64,000 nt of DNA, taken from assembly GCF_001280505.1 (NCBI RefSeq), contig NZ_LBIO01000062.1, positions 1 through 64,000 of the forward strand. Reading direction: 5' to 3'. The notes beneath the pieces are model-generated. The model ran no database searches. It was not told the DNA's origin and saw nothing but the letters and a program-made list of their open reading frames with translations. The translations under genes were made by a program, and so were the position numbers. The number at the start of each line of letters is the position of its first letter. Position 1 is the stretch's first letter. Source of the stretch: Mangrovimonas sp. TPBH4 (GTDB lineage: Bacteria; Bacteroidota; Bacteroidia; Flavobacteriales; Flavobacteriaceae). This document shows positions 26,833 through 35,851 of the stretch, piece after piece.

Positions 26833-28194
26833 ATGGCCAAGGTTAAAACTACGTTTTATTGTCAAAATTGCGGTACTCAATATTCAAAATGGCAAGGGCA
26901 GTGTACCTCCTGTAAAGAGTGGAATACCATTGCAGAGGAAGTCCTTCAAACTCCTGAAAAGAGTGATTGGAAAAGTCCTGCTTCAGCTTCCAAAAAACGT
27001 GCAGCGAAACCTTTGCTTATCAATGAGATTGATGCTTCTCAAGACGCTAGGATAGATGTGGTTGACAAGGAATTCAATCGTGTGTTGGGTGGCGGATTGG
27101 TGCCGGGATCCCTGACACTTTTGGGAGGAGAACCTGGCATAGGAAAAAGTACCCTGCTACTGCAAATGGCCTTGCGATTGCCTTATAAAACACTTTATGT
27201 TTCTGGAGAGGAAAGCCAAAAGCAGATTAAAATGCGTGCCGAGCGTATCAATCCTAGTTCTAGTAATTGCTATATTTTAACAGAAACCAAAACGCAAAAT
27301 ATCTTCAAGCAGATTGAGGAATTGCAACCAGATGTTGTGGTTGTGGATTCCATTCAGACATTGCATAGCGATTATATTGAATCTTCTGCAGGGAGTATTT
27401 CTCAAATTAAGGAATGTACAACTGAGCTCATCAAATTTGCCAAAGAAACAGCGACACCGGTAATTCTTGTTGGGCATATTACCAAAGATGGGCACATTGC
27501 TGGGCCTAAAATTTTGGAGCACATGGTGGATACGGTATTGCAGTTTGAGGGAGACCGAAACCATGTGTTTAGAATTTTACGAGCCAATAAAAACCGATTT
27601 GGATCCACCAATGAATTGGGGATTTATGAAATGCAAGGAGCAGGCCTTAGGGAAGTGAGTAATCCTTCAGAAATTCTTATTTCCAGAAAGGATGATGAGC
27701 TGTCAGGGAATGCGGTAGCAGCCACTTTGGAAGGTATGCGCCCCTTGATGATTGAAGTGCAGGCCTTGGTGAGTACGGCGGTCTATGGGACGCCGCAGCG
27801 TAGTGCCACGGGGTTTAATGCGAAACGTCTCAATATGTTGTTGGCAGTCTTGGAAAAACGCGCTGGTTTTAGGTTGGGAGCCAAAGATGTGTTTTTGAAT
27901 ATCACAGGGGGAATTACCGTAGATGACCCTGCCATCGACCTTGGAGTCGTGGCGGCTATTTTATCCTCAAATGAAGATGAAGCCTTGCCGAAAGACTACT
28001 GTTTTGCAGCCGAAGTTGGGCTTTCCGGTGAAATCAGACCCGTGCAACGAGTTGAACAACGTATTTTGGAAGCTGAGAAGCTTGGATTCTCGACCATTTT
28101 TGTGTCCAAGTACAATAAAATTTCGTTGAAACAAACAGCTATTAAAATTCAGATGATTTCCAAAATCGAAGACTTGGTAGGCTTTATTGTGTAA
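26833..28194 (+). CDS. radA: DNA repair protein RadA
   Basis: The 453-residue RecA-related protein promotes branch migration during recombination. It has the N-terminal four-cysteine zinc finger (C10, C13, C24, C27), a RecA-like ATPase core with Walker A GGEPGIGKST (about 98-107), the RadA-specific KNRFG motif (ANKNRFGSTNELGIYEM) and a C-terminal Lon-protease-like domain (about 290-450, FNAKRLNMLLAVLEKRAG, DLGVVAAILSS). Length is normal (E. coli 460). It is preceded by a terminator and followed by ileS 93 bp later, so it is probably its own unit or loosely linked to ileS. Confidence 0.97.
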   Translation: MAKVKTTFYCQNCGTQYSKWQGQCTSCKEWNTIAEEVLQTPEKSDWKSPASASKKRAAKPLLINEIDASQDARIDVVDKEFNRVLGGGLVPGSLTLLGGEPGIGKSTLLLQMALRLPYKTLYVSGEESQKQIKMRAERINPSSSNCYILTETKTQNIFKQIEELQPDVVVVDSIQTLHSDYIESSAGSISQIKECTTELIKFAKETATPVILVGHITKDGHIAGPKILEHMVDTVLQFEGDRNHVFRILRANKNRFGSTNELGIYEMQGAGLREVSNPSEILISRKDDELSGNAVAATLEGMRPLMIEVQALVSTAVYGTPQRSATGFNAKRLNMLLAVLEKRAGFRLGAKDVFLNITGGITVDDPAIDLGVVAAILSSNEDEALPKDYCFAAEVGLSGEIRPVQRVEQRILEAEKLGFSTIFVSKYNKISLKQTAIKIQMISKIEDLVGFIV

Positions 28195-28287
28195 GTGACA
28201 TTTTCAAGGTGACCATTTTCCTCCAAATAGCACGGCTATTTCTCTAAAAATCATTAATTTCGCAGGTCCAAAAGAATTAATGACAAT

Positions 28288-31200
28288 ATGAGTACGAAAT
28301 TCCCTGAATATAAAGGTCTTGACTTACCTAAAGTAGCCGATGAAATGTTGGCCTATTGGAAAGAGCATTCCATTTTTGAAAAAAGTGTCACGTCTCGAGA
28401 CAACGCAAAACCTTTTGTGTTTTTTGAAGGGCCTCCGTCGGCAAATGGTCTTCCTGGAGTGCACCACGTTTTGGCACGTGCCATCAAGGATATCTTTCCT
28501 CGCTATAAAACTATGAAAGGGTTTCAGGTAAAGAGAAAGGCTGGATGGGATACTCATGGACTTCCAATTGAATTGGGAGTTGAAAAGGAATTGGGAATTA
28601 CCAAAGAGGATATTGGAAAAACTATTTCAGTAGAAGATTACAATGCAGCTTGTCGTAAGGCGGTGATGCGTTACACGGATGTGTGGAACGACCTTACTGA
28701 AAAAATGGGGTACTGGGTGGACATGGATGACCCGTACATCACTTACGAGCCAAAATACATGGAAAGTGTATGGTGGTTGTTGAAAGAAATCTACAATAAG
28801 AATTTATTATACAAAGGCTACACGATTCAGCCGTATTCTCCAAAAGCAGGGACTGGTTTGAGTTCTCATGAGCTGAACCAGCCGGGAACCTATCAGGATG
28901 TGACCGATACTACGGTAGTGGCGCAATTCAAAGCTAAGTCAGAATCCTTACCAGAGTTTTTGCAAAACGAAGGAGATATTCATTTCTTGGCTTGGACGAC
29001 TACACCTTGGACTTTACCGAGTAACACAGCCTTGACTGTGGGGCCAAAAATTGACTATGTATTGGTTGAAACTTTTAATCAGTACACTTTCGAGCCTATC
29101 AAAGTTGTAGTAGGAAAGCCTTTGGTAGGAAAGCAGTTTTCGGGGAAATATGTCGTAGCGGAGTCTCAAGCAGATATTGATAATTATTCAAAAGAAAATA
29201 AAAAGATTCCCTATCGCATACTTAAGGAATTCAAGGGAGCAGATTTAGTGGGGATTGCCTATGAGCAATTATTGCCTTACGCCTTGCCACATAATAATCC
29301 AGAGAATGCCTTTAGAGTGATTTCGGGAGATTTTGTAACAACTGAAGATGGTACTGGAATTGTACATACCGCACCAACTTTTGGTGCCGATGATGCCATG
29401 GTAGCCAAACAAGCGACTCCAGAAGTACCACCGATGTTGGTAATGGACGAGCAAGGGAATTTGGTGCCGTTGGTGGACTTGCAAGGAAAGTTCAGACCAG
29501 AAATGGGTGAGCATGCCGGGAAATATGTGAAGAACGAATATTATGCCGATGGCGAAGCGCCTGAGCGCTCGGTAGATGTTGAGATTGCCATCCGTTTAAA
29601 AGAAGAGAACAAAGCCTTTAAGGTTGAAAAATACAAACACAGCTACCCTAATTGTTGGAGGACCGATAAGCCTATTTTGTACTATCCATTGGATTCTTGG
29701 TTTATCAAGGTAACCGATGTGAAGGAACGCATGTTTGAATTGAACGAAACCATCAACTGGAAACCTAAAGCTACTGGAACAGGACGTTTCGGAAATTGGT
29801 TGGCAAATGCTAATGATTGGAATCTGTCTCGTTCTCGCTATTGGGGAATTCCATTACCAATTTGGAGAACCGAAGATGGCAAGGAGGAAATCTGTATTGG
29901 TTCTGTAGAAGAATTAAAAGCCGAAATGCAACGTGCTATTGAAGCAGGTGTTTTGGCGGAAGATATTTTCAAGGATTTTGAAGTAGGTAATAATGATGAT
30001 GCCAATTACGCGAAATTAGACTTGCACAAAAACATTGTGGATCAAATCACTTTGGTATCAGCTTCTGGTAAGCCAATGAAGCGTGAAAGCGATTTGATTG
30101 ATGTTTGGTTTGATTCGGGATCTATGCCGTATGCACAGTGGCACTATCCTTTTGAAAATAAAGAGAAAGTTGATGCTCATACGTCTTTCCCAGCCGATTT
30201 TATCGCGGAAGGAGTAGACCAAACGCGTGGATGGTTCTATACGCTTCATGCCATTGCGACGATGGTGTTTGATTCGGTTGCTTATAAGAATGTGGTTTCT
30301 AACGGACTTGTTTTGGATAAAAACGGCCAAAAAATGTCCAAGCGCTTGGGGAATGCCGTAGATCCATTTGAAACCTTGGCCAATTATGGTGCCGATGCTA
30401 CACGTTGGTACATGATTTCCAATGCGAACCCTTGGGATAACTTAAAATTTGACCTTGAAGGCGTAGAAGAGGTAAAACGTAAGTTCTTCGGGACACTTTA
30501 CAATACCTATTCTTTCTTCACTTTATATACCAATTTGGACAACTTCACCTATAATGAAGCTGATATTCCTTTGGAAGAAAGACCAGAGATTGATCGCTGG
30601 ATCTTATCTGAATTACATACTTTAATACAAAAAGTTGACGAGTATTATGCCGAATACGAACCAACAAAGGCTGCCAGAGCAATTTCGGACTTTACTCAGG
30701 ATTACTTGAGTAACTGGTACGTGCGTTTAAGTAGAAGACGTTTTTGGAAAGGCGATTACCAATCCGATAAGATTTCGGCATACCAAACCTTGTATACCTG
30801 TATGCTAACCTTGGCGAAACTTGGGGCGCCGATTGCGCCATTCTACATGGACAAAATTTACCAGGACTTAACAAAAGTGACACAAAAAGAAAACTTTGAA
30901 AGTGTACATTTGGCAGAGTTCCCTGTGAGCGATCCTGCTTTTATAGATAAGGAGTTGGAGCGTAAAATGGAAAGCGCACAAACCATTTCATCATTGGTGT
31001 TGTCATTGCGTGCTAAGGAAAAGATAAAAGTGCGTCAGCCATTACAAAAAATCATGGTTCCAGTGAACAGTGAACAGCAAAAGTCTGAGATTTTGGCGGT
31101 TGCAGATTTGATTACTTCGGAAGTAAATGTAAAGGAAATCGAAGTTTTGGAAGATGCTTCTGAGATTTTGGTGAAGCAAATCAAGCCGAATTTCAAAGTT

Positions 31201-31692
31201 TTGGGCCCTCGTTTTGGAAAAGATATGAAATCCATTGCGCAGATAATCAGTGGATTTACATCTGAGGACATAAAAAAAATGGAGCAAAGCGGTGAAATGG
31301 ATGTTGAAATTAATGGAAAAAGTATTACATTAGAACGTTCTGATGTGGAAATTACCTCACAAGACATCGAAGGTTGGCTTGTAGCAAACGAAGGAGCTCT
31401 AACCGTTGCACTGGATGTTACAATCAATGATGAACTTAAAAAAGAGGGTATTGCAAGAGAGTTGGTAAACAGAATCCAGAACCTTAGAAAAGATTCAGGA
31501 TTTGAGCTTACAGATAGAATTGCGGTCCACTTGCAAAAGGATGAACAGATTAGTAATGCGGTAAAACAAAATATCGATTATATAAAAACAGAGACGTTAA
31601 CAGATCAATTGGAAATTTTAGACATTGTAAACAATGGTGTAGAGATTGCCTTTGATGATGTAAATACCAAACTGTTTATTCAAAAATTATAA
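28288..31692 (+). CDS. ileS: Isoleucine-tRNA ligase (long, eukaryote-like type)
   Basis: This 1134-residue class I synthetase charges tRNA-Ile. The HIGH region reads PPSANGLPGVHHVLAR, in which the motif is shifted to G-V-H-H. The editing (CP1) domain includes LAWTTTPWTLPSNTAL, and the KMSKS motif is KMSKRLGNAVDP. The anticodon-binding domain begins around residue 760. The length and the GLP signature place it with the long type-2 IleRS group shared with eukaryotes rather than the E. coli type (938); this form is often mupirocin-resistant, which is general knowledge about the group and not shown here. The DksA-like gene follows 4 bp after its stop. Confidence 0.97.
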   Translation: MSTKFPEYKGLDLPKVADEMLAYWKEHSIFEKSVTSRDNAKPFVFFEGPPSANGLPGVHHVLARAIKDIFPRYKTMKGFQVKRKAGWDTHGLPIELGVEKELGITKEDIGKTISVEDYNAACRKAVMRYTDVWNDLTEKMGYWVDMDDPYITYEPKYMESVWWLLKEIYNKNLLYKGYTIQPYSPKAGTGLSSHELNQPGTYQDVTDTTVVAQFKAKSESLPEFLQNEGDIHFLAWTTTPWTLPSNTALTVGPKIDYVLVETFNQYTFEPIKVVVGKPLVGKQFSGKYVVAESQADIDNYSKENKKIPYRILKEFKGADLVGIAYEQLLPYALPHNNPENAFRVISGDFVTTEDGTGIVHTAPTFGADDAMVAKQATPEVPPMLVMDEQGNLVPLVDLQGKFRPEMGEHAGKYVKNEYYADGEAPERSVDVEIAIRLKEENKAFKVEKYKHSYPNCWRTDKPILYYPLDSWFIKVTDVKERMFELNETINWKPKATGTGRFGNWLANANDWNLSRSRYWGIPLPIWRTEDGKEEICIGSVEELKAEMQRAIEAGVLAEDIFKDFEVGNNDDANYAKLDLHKNIVDQITLVSASGKPMKRESDLIDVWFDSGSMPYAQWHYPFENKEKVDAHTSFPADFIAEGVDQTRGWFYTLHAIATMVFDSVAYKNVVSNGLVLDKNGQKMSKRLGNAVDPFETLANYGADATRWYMISNANPWDNLKFDLEGVEEVKRKFFGTLYNTYSFFTLYTNLDNFTYNEADIPLEERPEIDRWILSELHTLIQKVDEYYAEYEPTKAARAISDFTQDYLSNWYVRLSRRRFWKGDYQSDKISAYQTLYTCMLTLAKLGAPIAPFYMDKIYQDLTKVTQKENFESVHLAEFPVSDPAFIDKELERKMESAQTISSLVLSLRAKEKIKVRQPLQKIMVPVNSEQQKSEILAVADLITSEVNVKEIEVLEDASEILVKQIKPNFKVLGPRFGKDMKSIAQIISGFTSEDIKKMEQSGEMDVEINGKSITLERSDVEITSQDIEGWLVANEGALTVALDVTINDELKKEGIARELVNRIQNLRKDSGFELTDRIAVHLQKDEQISNAVKQNIDYIKTETLTDQLEILDIVNNGVEIAFDDVNTKLFIQKL

Positions 31693-31696
31693 GATT

Positions 31697-32080
31697 ATGG
31701 CAGTAGAAACTAACAACAGGTATTCCGATAAGGATTTGGCAGAGTTTAAAGTATTGATTCTAGATAAAATTGAAAAGGCAGAACATGATTTGGGACTTTT
31801 AAAAAGTGCTTACATGAACGACCTTAATAATGGTACTGATGATACTTCACCAACGTTCAAGGCTTTTGAAGAGGGTAGTGAAACTATGAGTAAGGAAGCT
31901 AATTCACAACTGGCAATTAGACAGGAAAAGTTTATCCGAGACTTGAAAAATGCCCTTATACGAGTAGAGAATAAAACTTATGGTATTTGCCGTGTAACTG
32001 GTAAATTAATCAGTAAGGAGCGCCTAAAGTTAGTGCCACATGCTACATTGAGTATTGAGGCAAAAAACATGCAGCAATAA
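31697..32080 (+). CDS. DksA/TraR-family protein with degenerate zinc finger
   Basis: The 127-residue protein has the DksA/TraR coiled-coil plus C-terminal finger fold (YGICRVTGKLISKERLKLVP). In DksA the finger uses four Cys. Here the positions are C98, T101, S119 and A122, so only one ligand remains and zinc is unlikely to bind. Zinc-independent DksA paralogues are known in other bacteria, and they still act on RNA polymerase. Related flavobacterial proteins that I recall have the same lack of cysteines. The coiled-coil tip has DDTSPTFKAFEEGSE. Regulation of RNA polymerase is inferred from the fold. It is co-transcribed with ileS (4 bp gap) and ends at a strong terminator. Confidence 0.88.
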   Translation: MAVETNNRYSDKDLAEFKVLILDKIEKAEHDLGLLKSAYMNDLNNGTDDTSPTFKAFEEGSETMSKEANSQLAIRQEKFIRDLKNALIRVENKTYGICRVTGKLISKERLKLVPHATLSIEAKNMQQ

Positions 32081-32103
32081 GTATACTTATAACATTAAAA
32101 CTG

Positions 32104-32135
32104 CGCCCTGTATTTTTACAGGGCGTTTGTTTTTT
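32104..32135 (+). terminator. Terminator after the DksA-like gene
   Basis: CGCCCTGT (32104-32111) and ACAGGGCG (32118-32125) form a perfect GC-rich stem around ATTTTT, followed by a T-rich run. Confidence 0.9.
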
Positions 32136-32189
32136 GTGTACTTAAGGATTCTAAATTTATTAAGTACCTACAATCAATTTAATAAATCC

Positions 32190-32197
32190 TATTTTTG
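32190..32197 (+). promoter_or_regulatory. Candidate -7 promoter element of lspA
   Basis: TATTTTTG is a perfect TAnnTTTG match 20 bp before the lspA ATG at 32218, just after the preceding terminator. Confidence 0.45.
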
Positions 32198-32217
32198 TGT
32201 TTCATCAATACTAAACC

Positions 32218-32907
32218 ATGTCAATAAAAAGAGCATTTCTGTTAATCCTGTTGATATTGCTTGTTGACCAAATCAGCAAAATTTACATTAAAACCCATTT
32301 TGAACTTAGGGATCGCATTGAGGTTTTTGAATGGTTTCATATTGCCTTTGTTGAAAATGATGGAATGGCATGGGGAACCAAAATCAGTGATTTTGTATCC
32401 TTTATTTCAGATAAAACAGCCAAGTTGAGCCTGACACTCTTTAGGATTGTGGCTGTTTTTGGGATTGGCTATTGGTTGGTGTCTTCCATTAACAAAAAGG
32501 CCTCCAAAACCCTAATTTGGGCTGTAGCCTTGATTTTCGCAGGGGCTTTAGGCAACATTATCGATTCGGTTTTTTATGGGGTTGTATTCAGTGACAGTAT
32601 CAATAGAGTCGCTGAATTTATGCCTGAGGACGGAGGTTACGCTGGCTTGTTCTATGGCAACGTCGTGGATATGCTACACTTTCCTATATATAGCGGAATC
32701 TACCCAGAGTGGGTTCCTTTTGTGGGCGGGAAGAGTTTTTCTTTTTTTGAGCCTGTTTTTAATGTGGCCGACATGGCTATAAGTACCGGGATAGGAATTC
32801 TGATCGTCTTCAATAGAAAAGTATTCCCGAAACCTTCAGATCAATTGGAAGGTTTGGATAAGGAAATTGTAGACAAAAAGGATGCTACTCAGTTAGAGAA
32901 TGTATAG
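32218..32907 (+). CDS. lspA: Lipoprotein signal peptidase (signal peptidase II), long form
   Basis: This inner-membrane aspartic protease removes the signal peptide of lipoproteins at the lipobox Cys. The family motifs are present: LLVDQISK (near residue 15), FVENDGMAWG, AGALGNIIDSVFYG and FNVADMAIS. Catalytic aspartates are Asp151 (GNVVDMLHF) and Asp185. It has 229 residues, against about 165 in E. coli. The extra length comes from an insertion between the GNIID and VVDML motifs (about 121-148) plus a hydrophilic tail. Many lipoproteins in this window are its likely clients. Its last 19 bp overlap the end of the convergent cyclo-ligase gene. Confidence 0.95.
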   Translation: MSIKRAFLLILLILLVDQISKIYIKTHFELRDRIEVFEWFHIAFVENDGMAWGTKISDFVSFISDKTAKLSLTLFRIVAVFGIGYWLVSSINKKASKTLIWAVALIFAGALGNIIDSVFYGVVFSDSINRVAEFMPEDGGYAGLFYGNVVDMLHFPIYSGIYPEWVPFVGGKSFSFFEPVFNVADMAISTGIGILIVFNRKVFPKPSDQLEGLDKEIVDKKDATQLENV

Positions 32908-33458
32908 ATGGTTTTTGGAGTGACGCAGTAGTCGAGAGGAATATCGGCTTCATGCATGTCTTCAAATGATGATTCTGCTTCAAAAAATGACAGTCCAATT
33001 TTTATGGCATTTGGTTTGCACCTGGCCAAAAATGTATCGTAAAATCCCTTGCCATAACCAATCCTTTGTCCATGGTCGTCAAAAGTCAAAAGTGGAACAA
33101 AAATCACATCCAATTTGTCATTGGCAATTTCAATCCCATCTTCAGGTTCCGGAATCCCATAAGCGTTAACCTTTATTACGGTGTTGTCGGTCAACAGAAA
33201 ATTGGTCATGGTACCCGCCTCGAAATCACTTTTTGAAATAACTATGTTTTTGTCTTTCCCGGAAAGAATGTTCAGGATGAAATCGGTTTGTATTTCTTTC
33301 TTAGACGCAATGCTTAAAAACAAATGGTAAAAGGAATGCTTCCAAATGTCCATTTTTAAAAGCTGATTGGCAATATCCATGCTCAATTGGTCAATCTCAT
33401 CTTCTGTAAGGTTGGCTCGCTTGGATTTATATAGAGTTCTTAATTCAGACTTGGTCAT
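32889..33458 (-). CDS. 5-formyltetrahydrofolate cyclo-ligase
   Basis: The 189-residue enzyme converts 5-formyl-THF to 5,10-methenyl-THF with ATP, recycling an inactive folate. The family signature is visible: KSELRTLYKSKRANLT at the N-terminus, the central LDVIFVPLLTFDDHGQRIGYGKGFYD with the GxGxGYYD-type loop, and the late IPLDYCVTP. The frame opens at 33506, but the conserved N-terminus begins at the ATG at 33458, which overlaps the upstream aspartoacylase-like gene by 14 bp. It is the last gene of the rimK block and ends 19 bp inside the 3' end of lspA. Confidence 0.92.
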   Translation of the reverse strand: MTKSELRTLYKSKRANLTEDEIDQLSMDIANQLLKMDIWKHSFYHLFLSIASKKEIQTDFILNILSGKDKNIVISKSDFEAGTMTNFLLTDNTVIKVNAYGIPEPEDGIEIANDKLDVIFVPLLTFDDHGQRIGYGKGFYDTFLARCKPNAIKIGLSFFEAESSFEDMHEADIPLDYCVTPKTIYTFSN

Positions 33459-34428
33459 TTTTAAGTTTTGTACTGATATGGAATAAGGCATCTCCTTGAT
33501 AGACAATAGGGAGTTCGTTTACATTGATAATATATCCCGAATAAATGGCTTTTACAAAATGGTTGAACTTGCCGTAGGGATCAGTAATGTTTCCAATAAT
33601 CTCGCCCTTGGTGACTTTTGAATTCAGGGTTGCCGAAGGTTTGAACATTCCAGAATAGTTGGCACGCTGCCAACTGCTATCTAGAATGGTTACCGTATCT
33701 ACTTTTGGTTTGGATGCCTTGAATTTTGTTGAAAGCATTCCTAAGTGCTGCAATACGCGTTTCACTCCATTCACGCCTGTATTTGTAATGTTGACGTCAA
33801 TATGGGTAGATTTTCCGCCCTCAAATAGTAAAATAGGCTTTCCTTGTTTGCTACAAGTATTCCTAAATGATTTTTTGATGTTTTTGGAATATAAAATAAA
33901 AGGCGCTCCAAACACATTGGCCAATTCATCCAATGTAGGGTTGTTTTTGGTAATGCGTACTTGTGGCGCGTTGAACCTTCCCGATCCTCCAGTATGGAAA
34001 TCCATGATAATATCTACATCAGGAAGCACTTCGCTTACCAATTTATGAGCTACCCGACTGGCCAAAGAACCTTTTTTTGTGCCGGGAAACACACGGTTTA
34101 AATCCCTTCCGTCCGGAAATTCACGTTTTAGGTTGATAAATCCGAACACATTGATTATTGGAATACAAATGATGGTGCCGCACTTAGGTTTGTTGATGCC
34201 TTTGGCAATGATTTGCCTAATGATTTCAACCCCGTTCACTTCGTCGCCATGAATGCCGGCGGTTAAAAGTAGGACGGGCCCCGGTTTTTTGGAGCGCTCC
34301 ACGATTACAGGAACATCAATGCTGGAAGTGGTGTGTAAATTGGCTACCCCAAAATTCAATTCACAACGCTCACCCGCTTTAATGTCTTTGCCAAGTATGG
34401 ATATGATTGGTTTTTGGGTATAGGTCAT
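33445..34428 (-). CDS. Succinylglutamate desuccinylase/aspartoacylase-family zinc hydrolase
   Basis: This 327-residue M14-like zinc hydrolase has the metal ligands of the AstE/AspA family: His60 and Glu63 in AGIHGDEVNG and His145 in MDFHTGGSG. A catalytic Glu is expected near 203 (ILLFEGGKS). A C-terminal beta domain follows (about 240-320). The family cleaves N-acyl or peptide-like amide bonds. It starts one base after the rimK stop, and together with rimK and the retropepsin-like gene it forms a compact block seen in other bacteria as a RimK neighbourhood. Removal of amino acids added by RimK, or trimming of a small peptide, is a reasonable inference. Confidence 0.88.
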   Translation of the reverse strand: MTYTQKPIISILGKDIKAGERCELNFGVANLHTTSSIDVPVIVERSKKPGPVLLLTAGIHGDEVNGVEIIRQIIAKGINKPKCGTIICIPIINVFGFINLKREFPDGRDLNRVFPGTKKGSLASRVAHKLVSEVLPDVDIIMDFHTGGSGRFNAPQVRITKNNPTLDELANVFGAPFILYSKNIKKSFRNTCSKQGKPILLFEGGKSTHIDVNITNTGVNGVKRVLQHLGMLSTKFKASKPKVDTVTILDSSWQRANYSGMFKPSATLNSKVTKGEIIGNITDPYGKFNHFVKAIYSGYIINVNELPIVYQGDALFHISTKLKNDQV

Positions 34429-35301
34429 CTATCGGTTCCTTTCAATATAGGTTATAATGGCTCTCGCAATATTTTTGCCAGTAGCTTCCTCTATGCCTTC
34501 CAGCCCTGGAGTAGAGTTCACTTCCAAAAGCAAAGGCCCTCTGTCAGACTGAAGCATGTCTACACCGCATACAGGAAGTTTTAGGGCTCTAGAGGCCTGC
34601 ATGGCCAGTTTCAATTCCGCTTCGTTAAGTTTAATGATTTTGGCAGTACCTCCCCGGTGTAAATTAGAGCGGAATTCACCTTCTTTTCCTTGGCGTTTCA
34701 TTGCGCCAACTACTTGTCCATCTACAACCAATGCTCTAATGTCTGCTCCTTTGGCTTCTTTAATAAATTCTTGCACGATTACTCTAGCTTGTAATCCGTT
34801 AAATGCTTCTAAAACAGATTCTGCCGCACTTTTGGTTTCTGCCAAAACCACGCCCAAACCTTGGGTTCCTTCCAGGAGTTTTATGATTACCGGAGTTCCC
34901 CCAACATGATCGATTACTTCCTCAACGTCTCTGGAATAGTTGGTGAACACCGTTTTTGGCATCCCAATTCCTGCTTTGCTCAGGCGTTGTAGACTGCGTA
35001 GCTTATCTCTTGAGCGCTGAATGGCATCTGAGGTTACAATGGTGAAGACGTTCATCATTTCAAATTGACGCACCACGGCGCATCCGTAAAAAGTAATGGA
35101 AGCTCCAACCCTAGGGATAATGGCATCCACATAATCCAAATACCGGTCTTTGTAAAAGATGGTAGGTTTTTCTTTTTCAATGATGATGTCGCATTTTAAA
35201 GGGTCTATGACTTCAACCTGATGCCCTCGCTTCCGCCCCTCCTCAATGAGGCGTTGCGTAGAATATAAATAAGAATTTCTAGAAAGAATGACTATGTTCA
35301 T
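34429..35301 (-). CDS. rimK: RimK-family ATP-grasp ligase (ribosomal protein S6-L-glutamate ligase type)
   Basis: The 290-residue ATP-grasp enzyme matches RimK, which adds glutamates to the C-terminus of ribosomal protein S6 in E. coli. It has an N-terminal pre-ATP-grasp region ([22 protein letters not shown]), the nucleotide loop [17 protein letters not shown] (about 135-150), [23 protein letters not shown], and the metal-binding end [21 protein letters not shown]. Length is close to E. coli RimK (300). Its ATG overlaps the stop of the retropepsin-like gene (ATGA), and the hydrolase gene follows at once. RimK homologues may act on other substrates; S6 as the target is inference. Confidence 0.94.
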   Translation of the reverse strand: MNIVILSRNSYLYSTQRLIEEGRKRGHQVEVIDPLKCDIIIEKEKPTIFYKDRYLDYVDAIIPRVGASITFYGCAVVRQFEMMNVFTIVTSDAIQRSRDKLRSLQRLSKAGIGMPKTVFTNYSRDVEEVIDHVGGTPVIIKLLEGTQGLGVVLAETKSAAESVLEAFNGLQARVIVQEFIKEAKGADIRALVVDGQVVGAMKRQGKEGEFRSNLHRGGTAKIIKLNEAELKLAMQASRALKLPVCGVDMLQSDRGPLLLEVNSTPGLEGIEEATGKNIARAIITYIERNR

Positions 35302-35726
35302 GCGCGTTTACTTGCGTTAAAAGATATGTTTTGCTGATCTACATCAACGAGAAATTTTTTGCTTAAAAACTGTCTGCCAATGAGAACAGGGAATTTCATA
35401 TCGTCTCTAGTGCTTAAAGTTAAGTTAATCTTGTAGGTTTTACCAAAAAATATGACATCGGTTTTTATTTTAAACCTATTTTCCTTGTAACCATTGCTGC
35501 TTTTTACATTGGTTCTGGAATAGGAGTTGAAAGTAACCTGGACACCACTAAAATTTGGATGGCCCTCACTGTGAAATGTGCAGATGAGGCTGTTGTTTTT
35601 TTCGATGATTTTTGAGCAATGTATAGCAGAAGTATAGGCGCCAGTATCTATCTTGACATCTACTTCAAATAGTTGTAGCTCAGGAAAATCAATCCTGTCT
35701 GTGCGGCCTATGGTTTGTGTTTTCAT
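35298..35726 (-). CDS. Retropepsin-like aspartic protease (RimB-type, RimK-associated)
   Basis: This 142-residue cytoplasmic protein contains the aspartic-protease motif Asp27-Thr-Gly-Ala ([12 protein letters not shown]) and the later hydrophobic strand [11 protein letters not shown], as in the group annotated as ATP-dependent zinc protease or RimB. It has a single DTG motif, so a dimer would be needed for activity, as in retropepsins. In Pseudomonas the rimB gene lies with rimK and affects S6 modification. Here its stop overlaps the rimK start, so the products are made together. It is divergent from uvrC. Confidence 0.88.
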   Translation of the reverse strand: MKTQTIGRTDRIDFPELQLFEVDVKIDTGAYTSAIHCSKIIEKNNSLICTFHSEGHPNFSGVQVTFNSYSRTNVKSSNGYKENRFKIKTDVIFFGKTYKINLTLSTRDDMKFPVLIGRQFLSKKFLVDVDQQNISFNASKRA

Positions 35727-35842
35727 TGCTGAATTAAAAAGTGTACCAAGTTAGTGAATTACTAATATCAATGTTAGGTTTGTCAATATAATTTTTGGGG
35801 CAATTAACATTTTGGCTGCCGAATGAAAACCATGAAAATGGT

Positions 35843-35850
35843 TACCTTTG
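35843..35850 (+). promoter_or_regulatory. Candidate -7 promoter element of uvrC
   Basis: TACCTTTG is a perfect TAnnTTTG match ending one base before the ATG at 35852. If used, the transcript would be leaderless or start at the second Met. The arrangement resembles that before recX. Confidence 0.35.
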
Positions 35851-35851
35851 A

